DNA from: an uncultured Bacteroidia bacterium | Lineage (GTDB): Bacteria; Bacteroidota; Bacteroidia; Bacteroidales; Prolixibacteraceae | Direction: 5' to 3' | NCBI GenBank assembly: GCA_903834845.1 | Contig: CAILKW010000290.1 | Coordinates: 1-48,097 of the forward strand | Length of the DNA stretch: 48,097 bases | Shown here: piece after piece, positions 1 to 9,171 of the stretch | Position numbering within the stretch: the stretch's first letter is position 1 | Layout: every line of letters starts with the position of its first letter | The notes under the pieces: model-generated | Database searches by the model: none | What the model was told of the DNA's origin: nothing | What the model saw: only the letters and a program-made list of their open reading frames with translations | Made by a program: the position numbers and the translations under genes

Positions 1-98
1 CAGATTAAAGAAAAAGGATATGCAATACCTTATTTATCAGATGGAAAACCTATTACGCTGATTGGTATTAATTTTTCGAAGAAGAAAAGGAATATTGT
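1..98 (+). repeat. Direct repeat, copy 1 (AAA-ATPase gene 3' end)
   Basis: Bases 1-98 are identical to 1653-1750. Similarity breaks down after a few more bases. The repeat is coding sequence for the C-terminal nuclease-like domain in both copies, so it is a recent duplication or gene conversion between neighbouring paralogues. Its left border lies outside the window. Confidence 0.9.
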
Positions 99-123
99 CG
101 AGTGGGTAGAGGAGGAGTTATAA
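1..123 (+). CDS. C-terminal fragment of AAA-ATPase/PD-(D/E)XK nuclease family protein (cut by window edge)
   Basis: An open frame enters from the left edge and stops with TAA at 121-123. Its 40 residues (ending KKKRNIVEWVEEEL) match almost exactly the C-terminus of the decayed copy that ends at 1778. In this family (AAA-ATPase-like plus C-terminal DUF1703 / PD-(D/E)XK nuclease domain) this is the last part of the nuclease-like domain. The start and ATPase half lie outside the window, so intactness cannot be judged. The function of these multi-copy Bacteroidota genes is not settled. Family assignment rests on the paralogue comparison within the window. Confidence 0.75.
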   Translation, partial: QIKEKGYAIPYLSDGKPITLIGINFSKKKRNIVEWVEEEL

Positions 124-139
124 AAACTGAAAATAAAAA

Positions 140-436
140 TTAAGAAGAAAGAATCATTGGCTTTAAAATAGTCTTAATAACAAATAATTGTACTTTTTTT
201 CTGTTGTATTTAACAAGATAACCTTCTTTATCTATTTCCCCTTCTATAAAATTATTTACTATAAGGCACTTTATTAAATCGATGTCCCAATCTGAATTTC
301 CAAAAGGCCTTTTACTATTAAAGGATTCTTTTTCAATCCATAAAGCTTCTAGTAGATGATAAAAGAACTCTCTAATTGTAACTTCTTTCTCTAAATCGCT
401 CGATTCAAATTTTAAATCTAAAATATTTGCTTCCAT
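140..436 (-). CDS. Small hypothetical protein, 98 aa
   Basis: I do not recognise this protein. It is 98 residues, charged, without signal peptide or membrane segment. The N-terminal half is acidic and helical-looking (EVTIREFFYHLLEALWIEKE), followed by DWDIDLIKCLIVNNFIEGEID and a KKVQLFVIKTI strand. It starts at an ATG (434-436) and ends convergent with the AAA-ATPase fragment. Support for a real gene: a -7-like element (reverse complement TATCTTTG, 504-511) with a TTTG 23 bases further upstream, about 70 bases before the start. It sits between two AAA-ATPase copies, so it may be cargo carried with them. No function is proposed. Confidence 0.5.
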   Translation of the reverse strand: MEANILDLKFESSDLEKEVTIREFFYHLLEALWIEKESFNSKRPFGNSDWDIDLIKCLIVNNFIEGEIDKEGYLVKYNRKKVQLFVIKTILKPMILSS

Positions 437-503
437 AAAAATGTATTGCGTATTTCGTTTTAGCTTACTGTACTATTGTTTATATATGCTCAAAATTTGA
501 TGA

Positions 504-538
504 CAAAGATAATCAATTGACAAGGAAAAGCCGACAAA
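504..538 (-). promoter_or_regulatory. Candidate Bacteroidota promoter of the 98-aa gene
   Basis: On the minus strand TTTG (535-538) and TATCTTTG (504-511) match the Bacteroidota -33 TTTG and -7 TAnnTTTG elements. The spacing of 23 bases is at the long end of the accepted range. The -7 element lies about 68 bases upstream of the start codon at 436. It is a pattern match only. Confidence 0.35.
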
Positions 539-572
539 TAGTGGAATTGTTTGTTGAAATTACTCAAAATAA

Positions 573-1778
573 TTCTTTGTTTTTGTGGATAAAACAGATT
601 ATTTTCACCTACCTGTAAGAAATCAAAACGGCATTTTCTTCCTTTCCCGTCCCCGTAAGTTTGGCAAATCGCTTTAGGTGTCTATCCTGAAAATATTTTC
701 AAAGGCAACAAATAACTCTATAAAGGGTTGAAAATCTATGGTATGCTATACAATTGGAGAATTTATCCCTTTATTAAGAATATTTCAAAAGCCTATTGTT
801 CGTCAGCCGAGCAACTTAAAAAAGGATTGTGTATTATTTTACATGATAATACTGGTGAACTTAGGATTGAACTTTCTTGCGAAACAAAATCGGGCTATTT
901 TTGGGTGAAATGATAAACAAAGCCAAAGATCTGATCAGAAGAAAGTTGACTCGATCGAATACCATGAAATAATTCAAAAATGGTACAATAGGTTCCGGTT
1001 TAATGAAGATGCCCTAACAGTGTATAATCAGGTTTCGTTAGGCGTGTTTTTTAACGAAAATGGTAAGTTTACAAATTATTGGTTTTCGACGGGGAGCCCT
1101 TCCTTTATTTTCAAGGTGTTTAAACAGCAAGAATTTGATTTTTAAAACGAAATAAATGAGGAAATTCAGGGTGTTATGCTTGATTCGTTCGATGTGTCCA
1201 ATATGAGCATTTTACCCTTGTTGTTGCAAACGGGTTACCTGACCATGGAGACCGGCTCCTTGCTGATGGGTCAGCCATATTATAAATTGAACTTTCCGAA
1301 CTACGAAATCGAAAATGCCTTTCAGTCATATTTTGTGGGTTCGCTTGCCGAGCCAAACTCGATAAAAATTTCAGGTGAAATTGCAAAACTACACCGTGCA
1401 AGGCTTACCAATGATACCGCCATTATGCAACAGGTACTGAACAGCCATATTGCAGCCATTCCATACACCAATCGCAGCAACATGGAGGAAAACTACCAAA
1501 ACATTATCTATTCCGTTTTCAGATTGCTGGGAGCCGAAATCCACAATGAAGTACATATAAACAATGGCCGAATCGACACCGTCATTGTGAACCGCGACCA
1601 TATCTATATTTTCGAATTCAAAATGAACCATCCGGCCAAAGTTGCTATTGCCCAGATTAAAGAAAAAGGATATGCAATACCTTATTTATCAGATGGAAAA
1701 CCTATTACGCTGATTGGTATTAATTTTTCGAAGAAGAAAAGGAATATTGTGGAGTGGATGGAATCGGAGATTGTTTGA
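573..1778 (+). pseudogene. Decayed AAA-ATPase/PD-(D/E)XK nuclease family gene
   Basis: Homology to the intact copy at 47502 starts near 573 (VDKTDYF against VDKTEYF) and runs through the Walker A region (FLSRPRKFGKSL). A C-to-A change there makes TAG at 675-677 where the intact copy reads TCG. A one-base loss near 690 shifts the frame, and the homology resumes at 728 (KIYGMLYNW). Around 905-950 the central ATPase part, including Walker B, is missing. Homology picks up at the KWYNRFRF segment near 978, meets a further TAA at 1143-1145, and then runs open to TGA at 1778 with the complete PD-(D/E)XK-like half (RIDTVIVN...YIFEFKMN). Nonsense codons, a frameshift and a large deletion make a functional ATPase impossible. 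The last 200 residues (1176-1778) could still be translated alone. Confidence 0.9.
1653..1750 (+). repeat. Direct repeat, copy 2 (AAA-ATPase pseudogene 3' end)
   Basis: Identical to 1-98 over 98 bases, in the same orientation, 1652 bases apart. This is much better conserved than the rest of the pseudogene is to the intact copy at 47502, which suggests recent exchange with the left neighbour. Confidence 0.9.
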
Positions 1779-1991
1779 ATTACCTATATGACTGATATAA
1801 AGCTATTTAACATATCCCTCTGTGTTATAATGGGTTTTACCTTTTTAAAAGTCTTTGAATTATAATAATAGCTTTTTATTATTACAAATTTATTGCTACA
1901 TTTAGATTTCGAGGCTTGATCTATTCATCCCGAGCAGGTATATAAAGAATTTGTAGAAAGATGATCTTAGGGATATATTATTGTTTTGAAG
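1779..1991. other. Convergent intergenic region, AT-rich
   Basis: There is no gene in these 213 bases between the plus-strand pseudogene and the minus-strand amidohydrolase. An AT-only inverted repeat (TAATAATA at 1863-1870 with TATTATTA at 1877-1884) could act as a weak bidirectional terminator, but it has no GC pairs in the stem, so support is thin. Confidence 0.4.
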
Positions 1992-3470
1992 TTATTCCTT
2001 TTGCAGCTTCCCAATTCCATACAGCCGAACAGCGTTGTTTTGCAACATATCCAATGCTATTTTCCGTAATTGGCGATCACTGAGTTTAAGCATCTTTTTC
2101 TGTTCCAACAGTTTTTCTTCCAGTATTTCGCGGGTAAAAAGAGAAGAACCTACAGCCATTTCTATTGAAGTACAATCATGACTCAGCATGATTTTATTGG
2201 AGGGAAGGTAATTCAGATAGGTGTCAAGAGCTTCACTTAAAAAGTAGGGACTCAACACTGTCATCCAACAATTATCAATATAGAAATTGGGTTTAGTCTT
2301 GGCCAAAAAAGCTGCTTCTTTAAAAAATGGCCAGCAATGAAGCATTACTATTTTCATGTTTGGGTATCTTTCACCCAAAGCTGCCAATGGCAATGGGTTG
2401 GAATTTGGCATGTTGTGCGTACCAACATGGATCTGGTGTACCCAACTCTTTTCATTGGCCAACCGGCAGCATTCATTCATCACCCAATCCTGAAAAGCCG
2501 TAACTTCTACTGGATTAAGGTTCCCCCGAAATTTAACCTCCTCATCTTTTCTGATTTTAAAGTCTAAATTCCGCTTATAGGCTTGCAATTGTTTAATGCC
2601 GGTCGTATGTTTTTTTTCAGCCAAATCAAAATAGAATTTCAGAAATGATTTCCAGCTTGCTGCATCTATGGGATCAATACCAGCAATTATAGCCAAATTA
2701 TCCCTTCGCTTGTTGTCAACATTCCAAAAATCCATGAACGGGTCTATGCGCATTATAGTATGGGTAAAAGAGAGTTCCTGTTTCTCGGATTCATCTGACT
2801 GGTTTTGCAGGTAAAATTCAGGATGTACCGGCCGAATCAATTCCGTAAAATGCGCCCTTTTCATTGATGATTGATACCAAGGAAACATGTCAGAATATTT
2901 TAACCTGATCAATGAATCTGCTTTTTGCCACTCTTCAAGTTTAAAGTTCAATAAATTAACGCCATACAAAAATTGGATTCCCCGACATGTGCATTGAAAA
3001 GTACCGGTCATCAACGATGATGCCGCCAATTCTGCAAATCCTGTTAAAGCGGCTTTCGGGTCAGCTTTCCACCATTCTATTTGAGATGTAAAGCCTGCGG
3101 CATGGGCAGCGGCATTCGGATTTAGACCCATTCCAAAAAACCAGCCTGACAAATAGGGATCCAGCATAATGTCCCAAATCGAGGTCTCCTTTTGTGCCGT
3201 AGCTCCTGAAACCAAATCGGTACGGAACCCATCTGATTCCGGAAGATAACCTCCGGTTGATTCAAAACTGCCCCAATGTTCATGCGCACAAAAGTTAGGT
3301 AGGGTCGAAATGCCTAATCCTAATGATTCAGCTGGACTACCTACTTTGGCTGGCTTGATTGCATTTTTCCCTTTGTCTGCTGAAAACGCTAACTGAGTTG
3401 ATACAATTATCAGAAAAAAAGAAAAAAACCGAACAAGAATAAATTGAAAAAAACCGAATTTTTTTTTCAT
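1992..3470 (-). CDS. Exported amidohydrolase family protein (Amidohydro_2 / uronate-isomerase-like TIM barrel)
   Basis: A 492-residue protein with a basic N-terminus and hydrophobic signal segment ending near FSADKG (about residue 31). After that come metal-site features of the amidohydrolase superfamily: an HxH motif (AHEHWG) near residue 64, a strand-end histidine pair (VHQIHVGTHN), another histidine (MLHCWPF) and a late aspartate (SHDCTS). The long insert between the first and second motifs resembles uronate isomerase-like and Amidohydro_2 members rather than small lactonases. It is the last gene of the locus, separated from its upstream neighbour by a dead UROD remnant. The export signal suggests a periplasmic hydrolase or isomerase acting on a product of glycan breakdown. 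The substrate cannot be told from sequence. The superfamily is secure, the subfamily is not. Confidence 0.7.
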   Translation of the reverse strand: MKKKFGFFQFILVRFFSFFLIIVSTQLAFSADKGKNAIKPAKVGSPAESLGLGISTLPNFCAHEHWGSFESTGGYLPESDGFRTDLVSGATAQKETSIWDIMLDPYLSGWFFGMGLNPNAAAHAAGFTSQIEWWKADPKAALTGFAELAASSLMTGTFQCTCRGIQFLYGVNLLNFKLEEWQKADSLIRLKYSDMFPWYQSSMKRAHFTELIRPVHPEFYLQNQSDESEKQELSFTHTIMRIDPFMDFWNVDNKRRDNLAIIAGIDPIDAASWKSFLKFYFDLAEKKHTTGIKQLQAYKRNLDFKIRKDEEVKFRGNLNPVEVTAFQDWVMNECCRLANEKSWVHQIHVGTHNMPNSNPLPLAALGERYPNMKIVMLHCWPFFKEAAFLAKTKPNFYIDNCWMTVLSPYFLSEALDTYLNYLPSNKIMLSHDCTSIEMAVGSSLFTREILEEKLLEQKKMLKLSDRQLRKIALDMLQNNAVRLYGIGKLQKE

Positions 3471-3485
3471 ACTGAAATCTTTAAC

Positions 3486-3834
3486 TTATAATAATTTGAC
3501 CAAATTAACGGCATCTACTTTTTCCTCTTCTCCTTTGATTGATAAGATACTATTATCTATATTTTCAATCAAACTGCCTGCGTAACTATACATTGCCAAA
3601 CTGCTTTTGAGCGGTGAACCGGACTAAATCGCATGCGAAGGACCGAGAAAAACACCCCATAGCGGAAACAAATCTATGCTCCGAACCTCCTTTCTTATCT
3701 CATACAGGATTCCGAAAGCGATTTTTTTTTGCACATCCGTCGAGCCATGAAAAACCAACTACTCTCCAAAATTCTTATGAAGGTTAGCGATATCCATTTC
3801 ATGAGTACACTCGAGTTTCACCGGTACCCTATCT
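3486..3834 (-). pseudogene. C-terminal remnant of a uroporphyrinogen-decarboxylase (UROD) family gene
   Basis: In one minus-strand frame the region reads, with two internal stops, MDIANLHKNFGE / LVFHGSTDVQKKIAFGILYE / IRKEVRSIDLFPLWG / VFLGPSHAI / SGSPLKSSLAMYSYAGSLI, then a charged tail to TAA at 3486-3488. This follows the order of the intact UROD protein at 18528-19532 (LSFHGGLSMQKTLPYG, YIFSPSHSVESD, SLENILAF). TAG codons fall after FGE and after SHAI, and everything upstream of 'MDIANL', about two thirds of a normal gene, is missing. The 425 bases between the amidohydrolase and the six-hairpin glycosidase are otherwise empty. The remnant shows that a second UROD gene, different in sequence from the surviving one, once belonged to the locus. 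Confidence 0.8.
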
Positions 3835-3895
3835 TAACCTTGTCTTTTAAATTCATTTAACACTCCTCGCTCTCTTGAGTTCATAATATTAGTTT

Positions 3896-5818
3896 TTATT
3901 TAAAACCTATAGCGTATCTTATCAGGGCTTCTCCCAGAATTCCGGAGGAAAAGGGGTTTAGCAAATGACCATTGGGAACCGCATTGGGACCGTAAAATTC
4001 GGAGACTGTTCCCCAGCAATAGATGATAGGTGCAATCATCAATGTTTGATGGATGCTGTCGGCCAGCGGGTCATTCAGCTTTTTCATCGCGTAAAGCATA
4101 TAGGCCAGATTATGTCCGCTAAATCCTTCAACATCACCAGGAGCTGTCGGAAGATAGCCGTTTGTCGGATTGATGTACTGTCTCATGGCAAATGCATCCT
4201 GAACTTGCCTGTCATTGTTAAGGATGGCACCTGTCCAGAGCGGCAGCAAATCGTAGTTGGGTAACCGGTATTGAGGCCAGGAGTTGTTCCGCTTTCTGCA
4301 CCAATCGTGGATTTTCAGGTCGGATCGCCAAAAAGTATAATCGATGGAATTTTTAATCTGCTGCGCTACCGCTGAATAGGCATTGGCTAGATCTGTTCTG
4401 CCGCTTGAATTCAGATAATCCACAAAAAAAGTGGTCGAGGCCAATGCCAGTGTCGCGGAAGGAAACGACCAATTTTTCAAGTCTTTATCTTCTGCCCAGT
4501 CTGACAATTTTCCGTACATCTCTCCGTCTTTCCGTACCGTATATCTTTCGGTTTCATCCCCGTTAAAGTCAATTTTCCAATTGTTTGTTCTCATCTCATT
4601 TATTTGAACATCGATGGCACTTTTCATATCTGGATACAACTGATCAATAAATTTTTGATCTTTTGTATTTTCCAGATAATTTCGCATCATCAAAACGAAA
4701 TAGGCAGGCGTCTCCGAGGCAGGATTGTTGAATTTGTAATAATGAAATTTGTTAGCACCCATTTGCCAGGCATTGGGAATATGTCCAAATACTTTGGCCT
4801 TGTAGCTGATCGTTTCGATGGCCTTTTTCACCTCTTCGTTGTGACCTGTTATACCCAGCAAACGGCAGGCCCCATGCGTATCACGAACATATGAGTGGGG
4901 GTATTCCCTTAATCCGGCGATAAAACCACCTGAACTGTCCTGTAGCATTTTCACCATAACCAGGGAACCCTCTACCACGTCTTTTGCCTTTTGCAGTTTC
5001 ATCCGATCTTCATACATTCTTCCTTTGTCAAACCAGACTTTCCACCCCGAAATACTTTGATTCAGGTCGGCCAAAATGTCTCTTTTCCTGATGATCCGGA
5101 GGTAATCCTGGTCTTCTTTATCCGGCTCTTTAAAGTGCTGGTAATGGTAAAGTGCTGCGCGATAGTCTTTGCTATCCTGCAACACAACCTGTTCCGTTGT
5201 TATCCGGCAGGTGTCACCTATTAGCGATGCGGCAGCTGGCACATTGAAAGCAATTAGCGAAAACCGGTCGGCCCAGTTTTTGGATTCCAGGTTAACATGA
5301 TCAAAATTCCATTTGGTGGTATCTGCACGCAGGGACAGGGCACTGTTGTTTACAATGGTTGTTTCTATATTATCCGGGACTATAGTTGCGCAGATACTTA
5401 CCTGATGAGATTTACCGGACAAATTCTTAACTGATAGGAAGCGGGTTACCCACGGCTTTTTGTCGTTGGTGAAATCTACCAGCGTGATCACAATCCCCTC
5501 TATTTCAATTTCACCGTAAAATATTCCTGATTTTCTTCCTCTGTGCATTTCAGGCAGTATGTTTAGGCTCTTGCCATCAATATTTATGCTCAAAATTTCA
5601 CATGAAAGAAAATTTGGGGAGGTATAATTGGGTCCGATCAGGGCATTCCATATCCCATCAGGTGTTCCCATTGCACCTGAAATACCGCTCCCTAAAAAAT
5701 AGTCCTCCATCGGACCGCAATAAGCAATCTGTTGAGGAAGCGACAAGTTTGTTTCTTTGTCTTTGCAGGATACAAAACAAAGAAGCATCAAGATCTCAAA
5801 AAGTAAAAAAGCCCTCAT
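3896..5818 (-). CDS. Six-hairpin (alpha/alpha)6-barrel glycosidase-like lipoprotein
   Basis: I chose the ATG at 5818 (MRAFLLFEIL). A TTG 21 bases upstream would add a charged prefix. The 640-residue product has a lipoprotein signal with Cys18 (CFVSC), so it should be anchored in a membrane. An N-terminal beta-sandwich-like region (about 30-260) precedes a helical region (about 270-640) with the look of six-hairpin glycosidases of the GH15/GH63/GH78 kind: YVRDTHGACR at 310, HIPNAWQMG, ETPAYFVLMM and FNGDET at 418-423. The acidic pair in GDET is the best catalytic candidate. The protein at 24181-26211 is a paralogue with both motifs at nearly the same positions. The ATG lies 22 bases from the end of the GH106 gene, in the same operon. 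Specific family and substrate are unknown to me. Confidence 0.65.
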   Translation of the reverse strand: MRAFLLFEILMLLCFVSCKDKETNLSLPQQIAYCGPMEDYFLGSGISGAMGTPDGIWNALIGPNYTSPNFLSCEILSINIDGKSLNILPEMHRGRKSGIFYGEIEIEGIVITLVDFTNDKKPWVTRFLSVKNLSGKSHQVSICATIVPDNIETTIVNNSALSLRADTTKWNFDHVNLESKNWADRFSLIAFNVPAAASLIGDTCRITTEQVVLQDSKDYRAALYHYQHFKEPDKEDQDYLRIIRKRDILADLNQSISGWKVWFDKGRMYEDRMKLQKAKDVVEGSLVMVKMLQDSSGGFIAGLREYPHSYVRDTHGACRLLGITGHNEEVKKAIETISYKAKVFGHIPNAWQMGANKFHYYKFNNPASETPAYFVLMMRNYLENTKDQKFIDQLYPDMKSAIDVQINEMRTNNWKIDFNGDETERYTVRKDGEMYGKLSDWAEDKDLKNWSFPSATLALASTTFFVDYLNSSGRTDLANAYSAVAQQIKNSIDYTFWRSDLKIHDWCRKRNNSWPQYRLPNYDLLPLWTGAILNNDRQVQDAFAMRQYINPTNGYLPTAPGDVEGFSGHNLAYMLYAMKKLNDPLADSIHQTLMIAPIIYCWGTVSEFYGPNAVPNGHLLNPFSSGILGEALIRYAIGFK

Positions 5819-5840
5819 AGGTTTGCGTTGTTTGTCCAAT

Positions 5841-8800
5841 TTAGTTTTCAGTAAGAATTCTAACCGGTCCCATTAACCCGGAAGGTTGTAATGGTGATTT
5901 TTCTTTCCATCCCAGATCCCAGGAAGCCCAGGTGAAGTGCTTGACATTGCTATTCTTGTCCCTGACCAAACGGTTCCACCACGGATTGATGAGATCAATT
6001 TCCAACCTGTTTTCGCCCTGAATCAATGCATTTGAGAGGTTAATGCAGTAAGGATAACACCAAAGTGTGCCAATGTTCTTTCCATTTAACCGGACAACTG
6101 CCATTTTCTCTACCTGCCCCAAATCTATGTAATATTTTTTGGAAACCTCTTCCTTGTGGATGAAAGTTTTGCTGTAAACGGCTTTCCCACTGTAATATTT
6201 GATTGATTCATCGCTGTTTTTTGTCCAATCGGTCAAAGTGTCAAAAGTTACGTTGGCCGGAGCCTCCAATTTTGTGTTAAAAGAGACTTTCCAGGATCCG
6301 GATAGCGTTTGCACCTCCCTTTTTGCCGGATAATTCTCCCCTTTCTGACCTGCCACCGGTTTCTTTCCAAAAACGATAAAACAGGAAGCGGCATCACCAA
6401 ATTCAAGCTGGATATAGGTCATCCCGTTTTTCTCCTCGTATTGCGGAAGCGGCCTCATTTCGCCTGAGACTGCATCCCACAACTCAGGTTGCTTACCGGA
6501 TACACGGAAAGCAAATGTGGCTTTTTGAGAACCCGGCTTTTGATTCGTCAAAAAATAGATCTCGCTGCTGGAACTATTGCGGTGTGTATAAAGGAAACCA
6601 TCAGGCAAAACCATATCGGGCATGATTTTCATCCGCCTAAAGGACGCATCCAACCCTATTCCTGAGAAAACACGACCTGCTCCTACGCTGTTTTCGGTCA
6701 CTGAGACTCCGTCAATCTTACCCCAAAGTTTGGATGCGATGGTTTGAACTTCCCTGTCGCATCCCGGATACCCTCGAAGGCTTGGGGATTTATCAGGTTT
6801 TGGACCCAGGATCGTGGCTCCGTTGGCTACCAAATCCGCCAATTTCCTCAACAGTTCAGGGCGCATAGTTTTCTGATCGGATAGCACCAGAATGCTATAA
6901 TTGGCTCCGGATGCAAGCAGGATTCGGCCGTCCTTCACCGTCGCTTGCATCAGCACATCGGCATTCAGGTAGTCGTAATCGTACCCGGAAGGAAGTTTTG
7001 GATTCTTGTCGCCGGTCATTTTGGGTGCATCTTCCCCGACAAAATAGGCGACATCGGCCACGGGTCTGCCTTGTTGCAACAGGGCGGTCGACCGGCGGAT
7101 GTATTCAAAATATGAGATAGCGGGGAAAAACCAAGTTGAATGACGGTTAAAGTCAGTTCCAAACCAGGCGCTCATTCCCGGCACACGCTCATACGGCTGA
7201 TGTATGTACAAATGCATGACAAAATGATTGACACCCTCGGTCATGGACCAGTCGCCACGGAGTTTCAAATCGCGGGGCATCAGATTAAATGAATTGTTGG
7301 CCGTGAACGACTCTGCAGACACGATATTCTTTCCGTAAATATGGGCCGCTGATGAAGCACACCTGCACTCTATTGCGCCAAGTTTCGGATTGTCCACCCA
7401 AAATTCGCCCCCGATATCATGTGATGCACCACCATATTTAAGGAAGTCACCAGGAAATCCCCAACCGCCGTAGTTCTCAATCCATAGCCGGAGACCATTG
7501 GATTCGCATCGCTCCCTTAAACCACCAATGTATTCGGTGGCCATCCGGTCTGCAACCAGTCGGCGTAGATCCCAAAGAAATCGCTCAGATTTATCGGCAC
7601 TTTCCACAATCCGTCCGGTGAGAACCGGGAAATATGGTGCAGGATCATATCCGTAAGTCTTTCTGAACAGATGCGATAAACTATCCGTTCCATTCTGTCC
7701 ACCTACTTCATAGCTGTCTACCACAATGTGCCGCAACCCTTTTCTGTCTTTGGCCGGAATCCTATTCAGCAGTTTTCCGATGTAGGCATCGAAATGTTTT
7801 TGAGTATATAATTTACTCATTTTATCCACTTCCAGTCCTTCTGCCTCCGGTGTAACAGGGGCATTCTTTGTACCGGTAGGGGTAAGACCTGTGCGCAGGA
7901 TAATCCACTCGCCTGCGGGAACTTCCCAGGTTAATACGCCGTTGCTATCCACTTTTGAAGTCAAATCAACGATTTCCTTTTCGGCTATTGAAAAATCGCT
8001 GGTCTCAGGTTCTGCCGGAGCATTCCATAGGTAAGAATCCCATTTGATGTAAGGGTTTGGACACATCTTGGCCAGTTGTTTCTCGGAAACATGCGACAAA
8101 AGTGCGGCGCTGGTAAGTTCTAATTCACTGATGCGGCCAGGGCAATCGTTGACGGGAATCCAAACATCAAAGCGCTCTGCAGGAGTAAATATCATACGGA
8201 AATTCTGGCTGGTTACCGAAGGAAATGACTCAACAAATGGGGCAAATGGGACAAAACCAACTGCCAATGCAAGATTTTCCCTGTCGATTTTGGGTTTTGT
8301 GATTGTTTTCCATGCGCCCATTTGATCCTTGTATTGCAGTTCGCAGAAGGCACTCATTGCCAGGTCGACAGGGAAAATCCGCAGGCTCCGAATGGTTAAC
8401 GGCTGGTCCAGATTGATTTCAATGGTTGCCGGGAAGGAGGAAAAAGCGCCGATAGTACTTCTATCTCCATCAAAAAGGTTTTGTGCCTCGTTCAGGTTTT
8501 CACTTTTGGTGACACGGTGAGGCAGATTATTGACGGATATTCCTTCCCCTTTGGGAACTTTGAAGGCTTGCACAGCCATTTGTTGAAAGGTATCCTTCGG
8601 TGCCTTCAGCTTTTGCTGAAAAAGTTGGAGCCCCTTCACCCTGGTTTCGGAAGAAATCAGGTAGCGCATGGCATTTTCCGGTTTTATCCATGGTCCGCCC
8701 GACTGGCTCCAGCCGGGACAGTTGAACATCCCCACTTTTATCCCAAGTCGGCCTGCCTCCCTGATGGCATGTTCGATGCAACTCCACCACTCTTCCGTGA

Positions 8801-9065
8801 GAACGGGAATCTTGCCGACAGCAACCGAAGGGTCGTTCACATTGCTGATGAGGGCTTCGCCAATGCCAACTTTGGCCATGGCTTCCAGATCTTTGGTGAT
8901 GCCCTCTTTCGAAATGTTGCTGCTCACCCAATACCAGAAGACCCAGGGTTTCGTTGATTCAGGAGGATTTACAAATGCCTCTTTCAGAGGATCAACTACT
9001 TTGGACTGACAGAACAGCTGCTCTGTTCCAATTAATAAAAGCACTAAAACCAATAATTTTCTCAT
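5841..9065 (-). CDS. GH106 alpha-L-rhamnosidase
   Basis: A 1074-residue secreted protein (signal peptide ending near LFCQ, residue 20). The opening KPWVFWYWVSSNISKEGITK (about 39-58) is the GH106 signature. The TIM barrel carries HIVVDSYEVGGQ (Glu453), WIENYGG (Glu530), GGEFW (Glu554) and IVSAESFT (Glu585), which are acidic positions conserved in the family. A C-terminal jelly-roll (about 960-1070; LNGKNIGTLWCYPYCIN, NPWWNRLVRD) resembles GH2-type sugar-binding modules. Length is normal for GH106. These enzymes release terminal L-rhamnose from complex glycans such as rhamnogalacturonan II or arabinogalactan side chains. The rhamnose transporter gene lies directly upstream in the operon, which supports the role. 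Probably periplasmic. Confidence 0.92.
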   Translation of the reverse strand: MRKLLVLVLLLIGTEQLFCQSKVVDPLKEAFVNPPESTKPWVFWYWVSSNISKEGITKDLEAMAKVGIGEALISNVNDPSVAVGKIPVLTEEWWSCIEHAIREAGRLGIKVGMFNCPGWSQSGGPWIKPENAMRYLISSETRVKGLQLFQQKLKAPKDTFQQMAVQAFKVPKGEGISVNNLPHRVTKSENLNEAQNLFDGDRSTIGAFSSFPATIEINLDQPLTIRSLRIFPVDLAMSAFCELQYKDQMGAWKTITKPKIDRENLALAVGFVPFAPFVESFPSVTSQNFRMIFTPAERFDVWIPVNDCPGRISELELTSAALLSHVSEKQLAKMCPNPYIKWDSYLWNAPAEPETSDFSIAEKEIVDLTSKVDSNGVLTWEVPAGEWIILRTGLTPTGTKNAPVTPEAEGLEVDKMSKLYTQKHFDAYIGKLLNRIPAKDRKGLRHIVVDSYEVGGQNGTDSLSHLFRKTYGYDPAPYFPVLTGRIVESADKSERFLWDLRRLVADRMATEYIGGLRERCESNGLRLWIENYGGWGFPGDFLKYGGASHDIGGEFWVDNPKLGAIECRCASSAAHIYGKNIVSAESFTANNSFNLMPRDLKLRGDWSMTEGVNHFVMHLYIHQPYERVPGMSAWFGTDFNRHSTWFFPAISYFEYIRRSTALLQQGRPVADVAYFVGEDAPKMTGDKNPKLPSGYDYDYLNADVLMQATVKDGRILLASGANYSILVLSDQKTMRPELLRKLADLVANGATILGPKPDKSPSLRGYPGCDREVQTIASKLWGKIDGVSVTENSVGAGRVFSGIGLDASFRRMKIMPDMVLPDGFLYTHRNSSSSEIYFLTNQKPGSQKATFAFRVSGKQPELWDAVSGEMRPLPQYEEKNGMTYIQLEFGDAASCFIVFGKKPVAGQKGENYPAKREVQTLSGSWKVSFNTKLEAPANVTFDTLTDWTKNSDESIKYYSGKAVYSKTFIHKEEVSKKYYIDLGQVEKMAVVRLNGKNIGTLWCYPYCINLSNALIQGENRLEIDLINPWWNRLVRDKNSNVKHFTWASWDLGWKEKSPLQPSGLMGPVRILTEN

Positions 9066-9171
9066 CTGAAATATTTTTATACAATTGATTTTAACAGGTT
9101 CAGCCTATATATTAGGCCACACCAACAATAACGAACGACAGGAACATGAACAACAAACCTCTGGTCATTTA

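Noticed and set aside
8481-8957. 158-codon plus-strand frame, and other long antisense frames over GH106
   Set aside because: These are shadows of the GC-rich GH106 coding sequence. The minus frame has clear family motifs throughout.
9100-9120. Possible terminator hairpin GCCTA/TAGGC between rhaT and GH106
   Set aside because: The stem is only five base pairs with an AT loop and no T-run, which is too weak to call.
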